A DNA stretch of 64,000 bases from Micromonospora sp. M71_S20 (GCF_003664255.1 NZ_RCCV01000003.1:1-64000), one strand, 5' to 3'; shown: positions 19,190 through 28,583, numbered from the stretch's first letter. Made by a program: numbers and translations. The notes: generated from the letters alone by a model not told the origin.

Positions 19190-22100
19190 ATGCTCGAGAA
19201 CGAGCCCGAGGGCGGCGAACGGACCGGTTCACAGCCGGCCGACGAGACCGCCGACAACAGCACCGTCGAGAACGCCGCCGGGGCGGAGAACGCCGGGGCC
19301 GGCGGGGCCGAGCAGGCCCCGGCCGCGCCGGTCCGACGGCGTACGACCCGGCGGCGGGCCACGCCGCTGAACCAGCCGGAGCAGACCGAGGTGCCGGTCG
19401 AGGCGTCCACGGCGCCCGTGCCGGGCAGCGGCGAGGCGCCCCAGGCCGAGGTGTTCGCCCCCGTCTCCGGCGACCTCGACGCCGCCCCGAAGGCGACGCG
19501 CCGCCGCCGCAAGGCCACCACCGCGAAGGCCGCCGAGGACACCACCGTGCCGTCCGACGAGGCCGCCGGGCAGGCCCCCGAGGTCACCGCGCCGCCCGCC
19601 GCAGAGGCGCCGGTCGCGGCGGACCAGGCACCCGCCGAGCCGGCCGCTCCGCCGGCCAAGGCGACGCGTACCCGCCGGAAGAAGGCCGCCCCCGCCGCGG
19701 CCGAGCCGGCCGCGGAGACCCCGACCGACGTCGCCGGGCCGACCGGCGCCACGCCCGCGGAGCAGCCGTCGGCCGCCGCCGGGATCGAGTCGGAGGCGGG
19801 CACCGGGTTCGGCGCCGCCGCCCCGCCCGCCGCCGTCAGCGGCGCCGAGAGCCGTTCCGGCGAGGTCCCGCCGGGCGTGGCGGTGACCCCGCCCGCCGAG
19901 GAGGAGCCGACCGAGGAGGTCGAGCCGGTCGTCGAGCCCGAGCCGGTCGTCGAGCCCGAGCCGCGCACCCGCCGTCGGCGGGCCGCGCTCTCCGCGCCCA
20001 CCGTGCTGTTCATGGCCCCGCAGCCGGAGGACGTCCCGGTCGCCCGGGTCGTGGCCCCGGTCCCGGAGCCGGAGCCGGAGGAGCCCGCCGCCGAGGAGCC
20101 GGCCGAGCCGGCGCGCCGCCGCCGGCGCGGCCGCCGCGACGTCGAGGCGGTCGAGGCCGTCGAGCCCGAGGAGCCGACCGAGGAGGCCGAGGAGGCCGCC
20201 GAGGACGAAGACGAGGACGAGGACGAGAGCGCCGCGGCCCGCCGCCGGCGCCGCCGTGGTCGCCGCGGCCGTGGCCGGGGCAAGGGTGGCGCGGAGGACG
20301 CCGAGGACGAGGAGTCCGAGGAGGCCGCGCAGGCCGAGGCGGAGGAGCCCGAGGGCGACGAGGACGAGGAGGCCGAGGGCGGCGACGCCCTGACCCGTCG
20401 CCGTCGCCGTCGCCGCCGCCGGGGCGCCGGCGACGTCGAGGCGGGCGCCGACGACGGCGTGCCGACGGTCGTCAAGATCCGCGAGCCGCGCAAGACCGTG
20501 GACGAGGTGCAGGGCGTCTCCGGCTCCACCCGGCTGGAGGCCAAGCGCCAGCGCCGCCGCGACGGCCGCGAGCAGCGCCGGACCCGGCCGCCGATCCTCA
20601 GCGAGTCGGAGTTCCTGGCCCGCCGGGAGGCCGTCGACCGGGTGATGGCGGTACGCCAGCGCGGCGACCGGACCCAGATCGCCGTCCTGGAGGACGGGGT
20701 GCTCGTCGAGCACTACGTCACCCGCAACTCCTCCGGCACCATGGCCGGCAACGTCTACCTCGGCAAGGTGCAGAACGTCCTGCCCAGCATGGAGGCGGCG
20801 TTCGTCGACATCGGGCGCGGCCGCAATGCCGTCCTGTACGCCGGCGAGGTCAACTGGGACACCACCGGCCTGGAGGGGCGCGCCCGCTCGATCGAGCAGG
20901 CGCTGCGCTCCGGCGACTCGGTGCTGGTGCAGGTCACCAAGGACCCGATCGGTCACAAGGGCGCCCGGCTGACCAGCCACATCGCGCTCTCCGGCCGGCA
21001 CCTGGTCTACGTGCCCCACGGCAACGCCTCCGGCATCAGCCGCAAGCTGCCCGACACCGAGCGCAAGCGGCTGCGGGACGTGCTGAAGAAGCTGGTGCCG
21101 GACGGCGCGGGCGTGATCGTCCGGACCGCCGCCGAGGGCGCCAGCGAGGACGAGCTGGCGCGCGACGTCAAGCGGCTCCAGGCGCAGTGGGAGGACATCC
21201 AGGCCAAGGCGGCCGAGGGCGGCGCCCCGGTGCTGCTCTACGAGGAGCCGGACCTGGTCATCCGGGTCGTCCGGGACCTGTTCAACGAGGACTTCCGCGA
21301 GCTGGTGATCGAGGGCGAGCAGTCGTACGACATGGTCGAGTCGTACCTGTCGCACGTCTCGCCGGACCTGGTCGCCCGGCTGCGCCGGCACGTCGGCGCG
21401 GCCGACGTCTTCGCCGAGTACCGGATCGACGAGCAGATCATCAAGGGGCTGGACCGTAAGGTCTTCCTCCCCTCGGGCGGGTCGCTGGTGATCGACCGGA
21501 CCGAGGCGATGACGGTCATCGACGTCAACACCGGCAAGTACACCGGTTCCGGGGGCAACCTGGAGGAGACGGTCACCCGGAACAACCTGGAGGCGGCGGA
21601 GGAGATCGTCCGCCAGCTCCGGCTGCGCGACCTCGGCGGCATCGTCGTGATCGACTTCATCGACATGGTGCTGGAGTCCAACCGCGAGCTGGTGCTGCGC
21701 CGGTTGACCGAGTGCCTGGGCCGGGACCGCACCAAGCACCAGGTCACCGAGATCACCTCGCTCGGCCTGGTGCAGATGACCCGCAAGCGGATCGGCGCGG
21801 GCCTGCTGGAGGCGTTCAGCGAGACCTGCGAGTGCTGCAAGGGCCGGGGCCTGATCATCCACACCGAGCCGGTGCCGGAGAAGCCGCGCTCCGGCGGCGG
21901 CGCGGGGGAGAAGGTCAAGGCGGTCGCCTCGGCCGTGGCCGCCCCGGCGGTGGCCGAGCAGGGCGCCGGCTCGTCCCGGCGGCGGGCGCGCAAGAGCGCG
22001 CCGGCCGAGCGCACCGTGGCCGAGGTCACCGAGATTGACGCCGACGCCGGCCCGGAGACCGAGTACCACGACACCATGGGCTACGACCTGTCCCGCTACG

Positions 22101-22276
22101 AGGCGGACACCGCCGCCGCCGGAGAGGTCGCCGACAGCCAGACGGGCGAGTCGGCCCGGCTGGCCGCCCCGGACGACCCGGACGCGCTCTCCGACGCCGA
22201 CGGCGACGAGTCGGAGGGCGGCTCCGGCCGGCGCCGCTCCCGCCGCAGCGGCGCGCGGCGGCGTACCCGGCCGTGA
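19190..22276 (+). CDS. rne: Ribonuclease E/G family endoribonuclease
   Basis: Endonuclease for mRNA decay and rRNA processing. 1028 residues. The first about 460 are disordered, with alternating acidic blocks and arginine-rich blocks (for example GRRGRGRGKGG) likely to bind RNA or partner proteins. The catalytic core follows: S1 domain from about 505 (NVYLGKVQNVLPSMEAAFVD), a DNase I-like domain with VIDVNTG (about 778) and VVIDFIDM (about 820), and a zinc-link CECC (about 880). A charged C-terminal tail of 120 residues ends in an arginine-rich patch. The long N-terminal extension is typical of actinobacterial RNase E. GGAG precedes the ATG by about 8 nt. The gene lies just upstream of rplU-rpmA. 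Confidence 0.95.
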   Translation: MLENEPEGGERTGSQPADETADNSTVENAAGAENAGAGGAEQAPAAPVRRRTTRRRATPLNQPEQTEVPVEASTAPVPGSGEAPQAEVFAPVSGDLDAAPKATRRRRKATTAKAAEDTTVPSDEAAGQAPEVTAPPAAEAPVAADQAPAEPAAPPAKATRTRRKKAAPAAAEPAAETPTDVAGPTGATPAEQPSAAAGIESEAGTGFGAAAPPAAVSGAESRSGEVPPGVAVTPPAEEEPTEEVEPVVEPEPVVEPEPRTRRRRAALSAPTVLFMAPQPEDVPVARVVAPVPEPEPEEPAAEEPAEPARRRRRGRRDVEAVEAVEPEEPTEEAEEAAEDEDEDEDESAAARRRRRRGRRGRGRGKGGAEDAEDEESEEAAQAEAEEPEGDEDEEAEGGDALTRRRRRRRRRGAGDVEAGADDGVPTVVKIREPRKTVDEVQGVSGSTRLEAKRQRRRDGREQRRTRPPILSESEFLARREAVDRVMAVRQRGDRTQIAVLEDGVLVEHYVTRNSSGTMAGNVYLGKVQNVLPSMEAAFVDIGRGRNAVLYAGEVNWDTTGLEGRARSIEQALRSGDSVLVQVTKDPIGHKGARLTSHIALSGRHLVYVPHGNASGISRKLPDTERKRLRDVLKKLVPDGAGVIVRTAAEGASEDELARDVKRLQAQWEDIQAKAAEGGAPVLLYEEPDLVIRVVRDLFNEDFRELVIEGEQSYDMVESYLSHVSPDLVARLRRHVGAADVFAEYRIDEQIIKGLDRKVFLPSGGSLVIDRTEAMTVIDVNTGKYTGSGGNLEETVTRNNLEAAEEIVRQLRLRDLGGIVVIDFIDMVLESNRELVLRRLTECLGRDRTKHQVTEITSLGLVQMTRKRIGAGLLEAFSETCECCKGRGLIIHTEPVPEKPRSGGGAGEKVKAVASAVAAPAVAEQGAGSSRRRARKSAPAERTVAEVTEIDADAGPETEYHDTMGYDLSRYEADTAAAGEVADSQTGESARLAAPDDPDALSDADGDESEGGSGRRRSRRSGARRRTRP

Positions 22277-22298
22277 CCGGCTGACCGACCCGACGTGT

Positions 22299-22342
22299 GA
22301 CAGGGCCCCTTCCCGGTGATGTCCGGCGGGAGGGGCCCTGTC
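22299..22342 (+). terminator. rne terminator hairpin
   Basis: A 15-bp stem with one bulge (GACAGGGCCCCT(T)CCC with GGGAGGGGCCCTGTC) and a 13-nt loop, about 22 nt after the rne stop. Confidence 0.75.
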
Positions 22343-22393
22343 GTATGGTCGATCCCCGGCCACGATCGGCCGCCTGCGGTCAGGAGAAGAACG

Positions 22394-22894
22394 ATGCGCC
22401 GTCTGCTCGCCGTCACCGCGCTCACCGCTGCCCTGCTCGCCGGCGCCGGGTGCGCGGCCGAGCGCCCGGAGCGGGCCGGCCCACCCGGCGACGCGCCGAC
22501 CGGTGGCGCCACGCCGGTCGGGCCCACCGGCACCGGGCCGGGGGCCGGCAGCGGGGCGGCCGGCGGCAACGCGCCCGAGGTGTGTGCCGCGGCACAGCGG
22601 GCCGGCGAGACGGCCGTGCGGACGTACGTCGAGGAACTCGGCAAGATGGTCGCGGCGGTCGGGGCGGACGACGCCACGGCGGCCCGGACCGCCCGGGACC
22701 GCATCTCCACCGCGCTGACCGACTGGCGCAGCACGCTGCGGCGCGAGTCGACCCGGGCCGAGGACGCGCAGCTCAAGACCCTTCTCGCGGACATGGCGGC
22801 GGAGGTCGGCACGCTGGGCACCGACGTCGACTCGATCGACGAGACCGAGCTGGACCGGCTCCGGCAGCGCCTCGACCAGCTCTGCGCCCGCTGA
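22394..22894 (+). CDS. Putative lipoprotein with helical C-terminal domain (unknown function)
   Basis: 166 residues. A signal peptide with the lipobox LLAGAGC (acylated cysteine about residue 21) shows export and lipid anchoring. A Gly/Pro-rich linker (25-60) leads to about 100 residues of charged helix with heptad-like spacing (for example [15 protein letters not shown]). Two further cysteines flank the helical part (PEVC... and ...QLCAR) and could form a disulfide. No family recognised. AGGAGA lies 8 nt before the ATG; a -10 candidate TATGGT overlaps the end of the rne terminator (22343-22348). Confidence 0.8.
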   Translation: MRRLLAVTALTAALLAGAGCAAERPERAGPPGDAPTGGATPVGPTGTGPGAGSGAAGGNAPEVCAAAQRAGETAVRTYVEELGKMVAAVGADDATAARTARDRISTALTDWRSTLRRESTRAEDAQLKTLLADMAAEVGTLGTDVDSIDETELDRLRQRLDQLCAR

Positions 22895-22909
22895 CCGGCG
22901 GGGCCCGGT

Positions 22910-22939
22910 TTGGGCGTCGGCCCTCCGATGGCGTACGCT
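22910..22939 (+). promoter_or_regulatory. Promoter of rplU-rpmA
   Basis: TTGGGC (22910-22915), an 18-nt spacer and TACGCT (22934-22939) resemble a housekeeping promoter. It would give a leader of about 115 nt before rplU. Confidence 0.45.
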
Positions 22940-23060
22940 GGCCTGCGGTGCACTTTGGTGTACCGAGTTCTCGCGTGCCCGCGCCGCCGTGCCTCTGCTA
23001 CCCGGCGAGCCGCCGCGGGAACACCCGCCAGCAGCCTCAACGACAGGGAGTCCGCCTCCG

Positions 23061-23375
23061 ATGTACGCGATCGTCAAGACCGGCGGCAAGCAGTACAAGG
23101 TCGCCGAGGGCGACGTGATCGAGGTCGAGAAGCTCGTCGGTGCCCCCGGCGACGCGGTGAAGCTCACCGCGGTGCTCCTCGTCGACGGTGACGACCTGGT
23201 GACCGACGCGGCGAAGCTTGCCAAGGTCGCGGTGTCCGGCGAGATCGCCGCGCACACCAAGGGCCCGAAGATCCGGATCCACAAGTTCAAGAACAAGACC
23301 GGCTACCACAAGCGCCAGGGTCACCGCCAGCCGTTGACCCAGGTCAAGGTGACCGGCATCTCCAGCGGGAAGTAG
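23061..23375 (+). CDS. rplU: 50S ribosomal protein L21
   Basis: 104 residues, normal for bL21. [14 protein letters not shown] at the N-terminus and the basic [21 protein letters not shown] segment that contacts 23S rRNA are diagnostic. It is the first gene of the conserved rplU-rpmA pair; rpmA follows after 11 bases. CAGGGAG lies upstream of the ATG. Confidence 0.98.
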   Translation: MYAIVKTGGKQYKVAEGDVIEVEKLVGAPGDAVKLTAVLLVDGDDLVTDAAKLAKVAVSGEIAAHTKGPKIRIHKFKNKTGYHKRQGHRQPLTQVKVTGISSGK

Positions 23376-23386
23376 GTCGTCCTCAG

Positions 23387-23641
23387 ATGGCTCACAAAAA
23401 GGGTGCGTCCAGCTCGCGCAACGGTCGTGACTCCGCGGCCCAGCGGCTCGGCGTGAAGCGCTTCGGTGGTCAGGTCGTCAGCGCGGGTGAGATCCTCATC
23501 CGTCAGCGTGGCACCAAGTTCCACCCCGGTGACCTGGTCGGCCGCGGCGGAGACGACACGCTCTTCGCGCTGGCCGCCGGTGCGGTCCAGTTCGGCACCA
23601 AGCGCGGTCGCAAGACCGTCAGCATCGTGCCGCAGCAGTAG
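23387..23641 (+). CDS. rpmA: 50S ribosomal protein L27
   Basis: 84 residues, complete bL27. The N-terminus [16 protein letters not shown] reaches the peptidyl-transferase centre without the cleavable extension found in firmicutes. A classical intrinsic terminator follows at 23648-23694, so rplU-rpmA is a two-gene unit separate from obg. Confidence 0.98.
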   Translation: MAHKKGASSSRNGRDSAAQRLGVKRFGGQVVSAGEILIRQRGTKFHPGDLVGRGGDDTLFALAAGAVQFGTKRGRKTVSIVPQQ

Positions 23642-23647
23642 TCTTCC

Positions 23648-23694
23648 GGCGAAGCGGGCCGCGGACCTCGTGTCCCGGCCCGCTTCGCCTTTTC
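23648..23694 (+). terminator. rplU-rpmA intrinsic terminator
   Basis: Perfect 13-bp stem (23648-23660 with 23677-23689) followed directly by CTTTTC, the only hairpin in the window with a clear U-tract. Confidence 0.9.
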
Positions 23695-23733
23695 TCGTGC
23701 GGGGCGTGACCCTCGCTGGAAGGATTGACGCCC

Positions 23734-25308
23734 GTGGCGACGTTCGTTGACCGGGTCGTCCTGCACCTGCAGGCCGGCGATGGCGGGCACGGTTGTGCCT
23801 CGATCCACCGGGAGAAGTTCAAGCCGTTCGGTGGCCCCGACGGCGGCAACGGCGGGCACGGCGGCAGCGTGTCCCTGGTGGTCGACCCGCAGGTGACGAC
23901 GCTGCTCGACTTCCACTTCCGCCCGCACGTGAAGGCCGAGAACGGCAAGGGTGGCGCCGGCTCGAACCGGGACGGCGCCAACGGGCGCAACCTCGTGCTC
24001 AAGGTGCCGAACGGCACCGTGGTGCAGGCCCCCGACGGCACGGTCCTGGCCGACATGGTCGGTGAGGGCACGACCTTCGAGGTGGCCCGGGGTGGGCGCG
24101 GCGGCCGGGGCAACGCGTCGCTGGCCAACGCCCGGCGCAAGGCCCCCGGCTTCGCCGAGTTGGGCGAGCCCGGCGAGCAGCTCGACGTGGTGCTGGAGCT
24201 CAAGAGCGTCGCCGACGTCGGGCTGGTGGGCTTCCCGTCGGCCGGCAAGTCGTCGCTGATCTCGGTGATCTCCGCCGCCAAGCCGAAGATCGCCGACTAC
24301 CCGTTCACCACCCTGGTGCCCAACCTGGGCGTGGTCCGGCTGGACAACCACACCTTCACCGTCGCCGACGTGCCCGGCCTGATCCCCGGGGCGGCCACCG
24401 GCAAGGGCCTCGGCCTGGAGTTCCTGCGGCACATCGAGCGCTGCGCGGTGCTGGTGCACGTCATCGACACCGCCACCCTGGAGCCTGGCCGGGACCCGGT
24501 CGCCGACATCGACACCATCGAGGCCGAGCTGGCCGAGTACGGCGGCCTGGCCGACCGTCCCCGGCTGGTGGCGCTCAACAAGGTCGACGTGCCGGACGGC
24601 CGGGACCTGGCCGAGATCGTCCGCCCCGACCTGGAGGAGCGCGGTTTCCGGGTGTTCGAGGTCTCCGCAGCGACCCGGGAGGGGCTCAAGGAGCTCATGT
24701 ACGCGATGGCGGAGCTGGTAGAGCAGGGCCGCAGGGCCGCGCCGCCGGCCGAGGCGACCCGGATCGTGATCCGGCCCCGGGCGGTCGACGACGCCGGCTT
24801 CACCATCGAGGCCGCCCCGGACGGCGCCTGGGTCGTGCGCGGCGTCCGTCCCGAGCGGTGGGTGCGGCAGACGAACTTCGACAACGACGAGGCCGTCGGC
24901 TACCTGGCCGACCGGCTGGCCCGCCTGGGTGTCGAGGAGAAGCTGGGCAAGGCCGGCGCGGAACCGGGCGACCTGGTCCGGATCGGCGAGCGGGAGTTCG
25001 ACTGGCAGCCGACCCTCTACGCCGGGGCCGACTTCATTCCCGGCAACCGGGGCACCGACGTCCGGCTGGAGGAGAAGTCCACCCGGGCGTCCGCCGCGGA
25101 GCGGCTGGCGGCCCGCAAGGCCCGCCGGCAGCGCCCGGAGGACGAGTTCGAGGGCACCGACGCCGACGTCTCGGACGACGCCGACCTGTCGGACGGGGAC
25201 GGCTTCGACGACGCCGGCCCCTCGCGCGAGGCCGGCCCGTCCCGTGACGCCGGCCCCTCCCGTGACGCAGGCCCGTCCCGTGCCGCCGTGGAGGACGACG
25301 CCGGATAG
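23734..25308 (+). CDS. obgE: GTPase Obg (CgtA)
   Basis: Ribosome-associated GTPase for 50S assembly and stress signalling. 524 residues: glycine-rich Obg fold (1-158), G domain with P-loop GFPSAGKSS (about 166-173), DVPGLIPGA (G3) and NKVD (G4), then the OCT domain (about 341-428). The last 95 residues are acidic and end in four AGPSR(D/E) repeats. The OCT domain occurs in Gram-positive Obg proteins. GTG at 23734 is chosen because GGAAGGA lies 9 nt upstream; a TTG at 23725 touches that signal and is too close. It follows rpmA as in most bacteria. Confidence 0.96.
   Translation: MATFVDRVVLHLQAGDGGHGCASIHREKFKPFGGPDGGNGGHGGSVSLVVDPQVTTLLDFHFRPHVKAENGKGGAGSNRDGANGRNLVLKVPNGTVVQAPDGTVLADMVGEGTTFEVARGGRGGRGNASLANARRKAPGFAELGEPGEQLDVVLELKSVADVGLVGFPSAGKSSLISVISAAKPKIADYPFTTLVPNLGVVRLDNHTFTVADVPGLIPGAATGKGLGLEFLRHIERCAVLVHVIDTATLEPGRDPVADIDTIEAELAEYGGLADRPRLVALNKVDVPDGRDLAEIVRPDLEERGFRVFEVSAATREGLKELMYAMAELVEQGRRAAPPAEATRIVIRPRAVDDAGFTIEAAPDGAWVVRGVRPERWVRQTNFDNDEAVGYLADRLARLGVEEKLGKAGAEPGDLVRIGEREFDWQPTLYAGADFIPGNRGTDVRLEEKSTRASAAERLAARKARRQRPEDEFEGTDADVSDDADLSDGDGFDDAGPSREAGPSRDAGPSRDAGPSRAAVEDDAG
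25213..25284. repeat. Four 18-bp tandem repeats in the obg 3' end
   Basis: Units at 25213, 25231, 25249 and 25267 encode [18 protein letters not shown] and AGPSRA. The repeats extend a disordered tail and could vary in number between strains. Confidence 0.8.
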
Positions 25309-25366
25309 CCGGTCGCGCTCCGTGAGCGGGTCGACTGCCGGAAACCTGTCCGAAATCCCCGCCGCC

Positions 25367-25372
25367 TAGCGT
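25367..25372 (+). promoter_or_regulatory. -10 element TAGCGT, leaderless type
   Basis: TAGCGT ends 6 nt before the ATG of the GNAT gene at 25379; there is no Shine-Dalgarno sequence. Confidence 0.55.
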
Positions 25373-25378
25373 GGCCTG

Positions 25379-25828
25379 ATGCTGATCGAGTCCCGCCCCG
25401 CCACCGATCCGGAGATCGACGTCCTGGTCACCGCCCAGCAGCGCGAGCTGCGGGTGGCCGACGGCGGGCTGGACGGCCAGGCGACCGTCACCCACGACGA
25501 CATCCGCTACCTGGTGGTGGTCGCCGACGGGCGGGCGGTCGCCTGCGGCGGGATCCAGGCGCTCGACGCCGGCACCGGCGAGGTGAAGCGGATGTACGTC
25601 CGCCCGGCGTACCGGGGGCGGGGCATCGCCCGGCAGTTGCTGACCGCGCTGGAGGAGCTGGCCTTCCAGCAGGGGTACGGGGTCCTCCGCCTGGAGACCG
25701 GCACGTACCTGCCGGCCGCGATCGGGCTCTACACCTCCAGCGGCTACGAACCGATCCCGGTCTACGGCGAGTACGTCGGCAACCCGTACAGCGTCTGCTT
25801 CGCCAAGCGGCTGCGCGTGCCGGCCTGA
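25379..25828 (+). CDS. GNAT family N-acetyltransferase
   Basis: 149 residues with the single-domain GNAT fold. Motif A is VRPAYRGRGIARQLL (acetyl-CoA pyrophosphate loop RGRGIA), followed by LRLETGTYLPAAIGLYTSSGYEPI, the typical C-terminal beta-bulge region. It resembles the small-molecule/amino-acid acetyltransferases annotated near PA4866-type proteins, but the acceptor cannot be read from sequence. It is the first gene of the accessory block after obg. Confidence 0.88.
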   Translation: MLIESRPATDPEIDVLVTAQQRELRVADGGLDGQATVTHDDIRYLVVVADGRAVACGGIQALDAGTGEVKRMYVRPAYRGRGIARQLLTALEELAFQQGYGVLRLETGTYLPAAIGLYTSSGYEPIPVYGEYVGNPYSVCFAKRLRVPA

Positions 25829-25842
25829 CGGCGGCCGGGCGG

Positions 25843-26502
25843 TCAGTCGCCGGTGTGCGCGTGTTCGGCGGTGACCGGCTTCGACTCCGGCGACGCGTGC
25901 TGACGCAGGAAGATGCTCAGCACGATCAGCGTGCCGACGGCGAGGAACTCGCTCTGCCAGTTCTGCATCGACTGGAACCAGAACTCGCTCGTGCCGAGGA
26001 ACTCCCACGCGCCGATCGGCGGCGCGCCGCTCTGCAACGCCTGCTGCTCGTTGTAGTCGGCGGTCCCGCCGAGCAGGTGGCCGACGAACGAGCCGGCGAA
26101 GATCAGCAGCAGCGCGATGGAGAGGCTGTTGCGGTAGACCACCAGGGGCAGCCCGCCGGCGCGTACCGGCCAGGGGGAGTCCGGGGTGGCCCGCCGCTCG
26201 TCGTCCTCGGGCCGGTCGGTCTGCCCCACCGGCTTCGACTCCGCCGAGCCGCGCTGCACCAGGTAGGCGGTGAGCAGGACGTAGCCGCCCATCTGGAGGA
26301 ACTCCGACTCCCAGTTCTCGAAGACCGACTCCATGAAGTGCCCGCTGCCCAGGTACGCCAGCCAGCTGGTCGGCGCGGCCCCGAACTCGGCCAGCTCCTC
26401 GTTGTGCGTCTGCCAACCGAACACGCTCTGCAACACCAGGAAAACGAGGAACGCGCCGAACATCGCCACGGTCAGCGCGTTGTCCCGCAACCACCTCGGC
26501 AT
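25843..26502 (-). CDS. DUF6766 family membrane protein with two internal repeats
   Basis: 219 residues made of two homologous halves (about 1-90 and 110-210). Each half has a helix after R-D/N-x-L, a polar segment beginning N-E, a conserved E/Q-NW-E/Q-SEFL motif, a second helix and then S-A/P-ESKPV. This places about four helices in the membrane with the NWxSEFL motifs at an interface. The family has no known function. GAGGAGG precedes the ATG; a sigma-B-like promoter lies at 26561-26536. Confidence 0.85.
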   Translation of the reverse strand: MPRWLRDNALTVAMFGAFLVFLVLQSVFGWQTHNEELAEFGAAPTSWLAYLGSGHFMESVFENWESEFLQMGGYVLLTAYLVQRGSAESKPVGQTDRPEDDERRATPDSPWPVRAGGLPLVVYRNSLSIALLLIFAGSFVGHLLGGTADYNEQQALQSGAPPIGAWEFLGTSEFWFQSMQNWQSEFLAVGTLIVLSIFLRQHASPESKPVTAEHAHTGD

Positions 26503-26535
26503 GACGACCTCCTCGTCGACGGGCCTCCGACATCC

Positions 26536-26561
26536 GTGCCCGAAGGTCGCGGCGGGCAAAC
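26536..26561 (-). promoter_or_regulatory. Sigma-B-like promoter (GTTT-N16-GGGCAC)
   Basis: Read on the minus strand: GTTT (26561-26558), 16-nt spacer, GGGCAC (26541-26536), upstream of the DUF6766 gene. The actinobacterial sigma-B/F/H consensus is GNNT, 14-16 nt, GGGTAY; the -10 departs at one or two positions. Confidence 0.45.
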
Positions 26562-26579
26562 GCCGCGACGCGGTGCCGG

Positions 26580-27059
26580 TCAGGGGCGGTCGAAGGGGTC
26601 GTCCAGCCGGGTGCCCGTGCCCACCTGGTTGGAGAGCAGCAGCCCGAGGGCGAGCATGCCGAAGCCGAGGACCAGGTGCAGCCAGTTGTCGGCGTCGTTG
26701 ACCGGGATGAAGTTCGCCGCGCTCTCCCGGTCGATCGCGAAGCCGTACAGCCACAGGCCGAGGTAGAGGGCGCCGCCGCCGGCGAGGAAGATCCGGGCCC
26801 CGGCGACGCTGCGGGCCAGCACCAGGCCGGCCAGCCCGAAGCCCAGGTGCAGCGCGTTGTGCAGGATCGACACCTGGAACAGGCCGAGCAGCCGGGCCTC
26901 GGAGTGGTGGCCGGCGAACGTCATGTCGTCGTAGCCGGTGGTGATGCCGGGGATGAATCCGAGCACCCCGATCAGGGCGAAGACCCCGGCCGCGGCCACG
27001 GCAGCGAGCTGCACCTTCGGCTTCGGGCCCGACGGGCCGCCGCGTGCGTTCCGTGCCAT
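26580..27059 (-). CDS. DUF4383 domain-containing membrane protein
   Basis: 159 residues with four membrane helices. Family features are HHSEARLLGLFQVSILHNALHLGFGLAGL in the middle (HNxxHLxxG) and the C-terminal DNWLHLVLGFGML (NxxHxxLG). The paired His-containing motifs are conserved in DUF4383, whose role is unknown. GGAGGTGA lies 6 nt before the ATG. It reads toward the DUF6766 gene 77 bases downstream, so they may be cotranscribed. A GGGTAC at 27177-27172 lies upstream but lacks a matching -35. Confidence 0.85.
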   Translation of the reverse strand: MARNARGGPSGPKPKVQLAAVAAAGVFALIGVLGFIPGITTGYDDMTFAGHHSEARLLGLFQVSILHNALHLGFGLAGLVLARSVAGARIFLAGGGALYLGLWLYGFAIDRESAANFIPVNDADNWLHLVLGFGMLALGLLLSNQVGTGTRLDDPFDRP

Positions 27060-27213
27060 CGATTCACCTCCGTGGACCCCGCGGAACGCCCTGCCCGCGG
27101 CGCCGGCCGCGAGAGAGGCGTCGTCGCTGTGCGCGACGGCATCGTCACCCAGCCCGACGATCCTCCATCTTGTACCCCCGCGGCGGCGGGGCGCAGGAGA
27201 AGTCACGAACGAG

Positions 27214-27238
27214 GTATGGAACCGGCGACGCAGGGTAG
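27214..27238 (+). promoter_or_regulatory. Sigma-B-like promoter (GTAT-N15-GGGTAG)
   Basis: GTAT (27214-27217), 15-nt spacer, GGGTAG (27233-27238), about 80 nt before the three-gene envelope operon at 27320. It fits GNNT-N14-16-GGGTAY apart from the last base. Confidence 0.55.
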
Positions 27239-27319
27239 GTCAAGAGATGCGACGGCAGGAACGGCCGACGCATCCCCCCAGCACAGACCCGCGGAGACTT
27301 TCCGAGCGGAAGGGAAATC

Positions 27320-28099
27320 ATGACCTACGATCTGTCACCCACGACTTCCACGTACGGGCAGGAGTCGAGCAACGGCGGCGGCGTCCGCGAGCAGGCCCGT
27401 CAGGTCGGCTCGGAGGCCAAGCAGGCCGGCGGCGCCGTCGCCGAGACGGCCAAGGAGCAGGGCCGGGAGGTCGTCGGCGAGGCGAAGCTCCAGGCGCGCA
27501 ACCTCTACGGCGAGGCCCGCAGCCAGCTCGCCAGCCAGGCCGGCGACCAGCAGCGGCGTGCCGCCGGCGGGCTCCGCTCGCTGGCCGACGAGATGCGCTC
27601 GATGGCTGAGCAGGGCGGCCAGGCCGGCCCGGTGAGCGAGATCGCCCGCCAGGCCGCCGACCGGGTGCACGGCGTGGCCGGCTGGCTGGAGCAGCGCGAG
27701 CCCGGCGACCTCATCGCCGAGGTGCGCGACTACGCGCGACGCAACCCGGGCACCTTCCTGGTCGGCGCCGCCGTGCTGGGTGTGCTCGCCGGCCGGCTGA
27801 CCAAGAACATCTCGGCCGCCGGCGACAACCAGGGCGGCAACGGCTACCCCGCGTACGGCTCGGGCGCCGGCTACGACCCGGAGCGGACCGCGGTCATCCC
27901 GACCCCGCCGGCCCCGCGTGCGGTGCCGGACGCCGTACCGCCGGGCGGCTACCTCGACCCGACCCCGGGCGCGTACGCCGACCCGCAGACCACCACCAGC
28001 TACGCCGACCCCGCCGGTGGCGTCGGCCAGCCGCTGCCGCCGGTGAGCCAGACCGACCCGCTGCCGGGCGTGCCGTCGACCGGGACCACCCGTCCGTGA
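27320..28099 (+). CDS. Amphipathic, apolipoprotein-like membrane protein (unknown function)
   Basis: 259 residues. Residues 20-140 form long Ala/Glu/Gln/Arg-rich amphipathic helices in roughly 11-residue periods. One membrane helix follows at about 145-160 (TFLVGAAVLGVLAGRL), then a Pro/Gly/Tyr-rich tail. The pattern R-x-N-P-x-x-F/A-L-x-G just before the helix is shared with DUF3618-type proteins. It probably coats or bends the membrane. First of three genes (27320-29263) sharing direction, short spacing and similar composition. Confidence 0.8.
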   Translation: MTYDLSPTTSTYGQESSNGGGVREQARQVGSEAKQAGGAVAETAKEQGREVVGEAKLQARNLYGEARSQLASQAGDQQRRAAGGLRSLADEMRSMAEQGGQAGPVSEIARQAADRVHGVAGWLEQREPGDLIAEVRDYARRNPGTFLVGAAVLGVLAGRLTKNISAAGDNQGGNGYPAYGSGAGYDPERTAVIPTPPAPRAVPDAVPPGGYLDPTPGAYADPQTTTSYADPAGGVGQPLPPVSQTDPLPGVPSTGTTRP

Positions 28100-28130
28100 G
28101 CCCACGAACCATCCGAAGGGAGGCGGCGGC

Positions 28131-28583
28131 ATGAGCATGCCGACGCAGGGGGCGGGGCTCGACTCCGGTTACCACCCCCACGACGCGGACGAGGTCAGGG
28201 GCAGCTCGATCGGTGAGCTGATGCGCCAGGTCACCAGCGACCTGTCGACCCTGATGCGGCAGGAGGTCGAGCTGGCCAAGGCCGAGATCCGCCAGGAGGG
28301 CAAGAAGGCGGGCAAGACCGCCGGCTTCTTCGGCGGCGCCGGCTTCGGCGGCTACATGGTGGCCCTCTTCCTCTCGCTGGCCCTCTGGGCCGGGCTGTCC
28401 AACGTGATGGACGCCGGCTGGGCGGCGCTGATCGTGGCCGTCATCTGGGGCGCGATCGCCGCGGTCCTCTACTCGAAGGCCAAGAAGAGCGCGGAGCACA
28501 TCCGCGGCCTCAAGCAGACCAACGACAGCGTGCAGCGGATCCCCGACGCGCTCAAGCCCCACCCGCAGGAGGTCACCCGATGA
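28131..28583 (+). CDS. Actinobacterial holin-X / phage holin family protein (PF07332-like)
   Basis: 150 residues. A helical SSIGELMRQVTSDLSTLMRQEVELAKAE segment leads into two membrane helices (about 66-90 and 94-114) and a basic tail. LM-RQEVELAKAE is the hallmark of holin superfamily III proteins, which in actinobacteria are chromosomal envelope proteins and not lysis genes. There is no endolysin or other phage gene near. GGAGG precedes the ATG; the stop overlaps the next start (ATGA). Confidence 0.88.
   Translation: MSMPTQGAGLDSGYHPHDADEVRGSSIGELMRQVTSDLSTLMRQEVELAKAEIRQEGKKAGKTAGFFGGAGFGGYMVALFLSLALWAGLSNVMDAGWAALIVAVIWGAIAAVLYSKAKKSAEHIRGLKQTNDSVQRIPDALKPHPQEVTR

Noticed and set aside
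27172..27177. GGGTAC on the minus strand as a sixth sigma-B-like promoter for DUF4383
   Set aside because: No GNNT element at 14-16 nt upstream.
28131..28583. Prophage or lysis cassette signalled by the holin-like gene
   Set aside because: No phage structural, endolysin or integrase gene is near; the holin-X family is chromosomal in actinobacteria.
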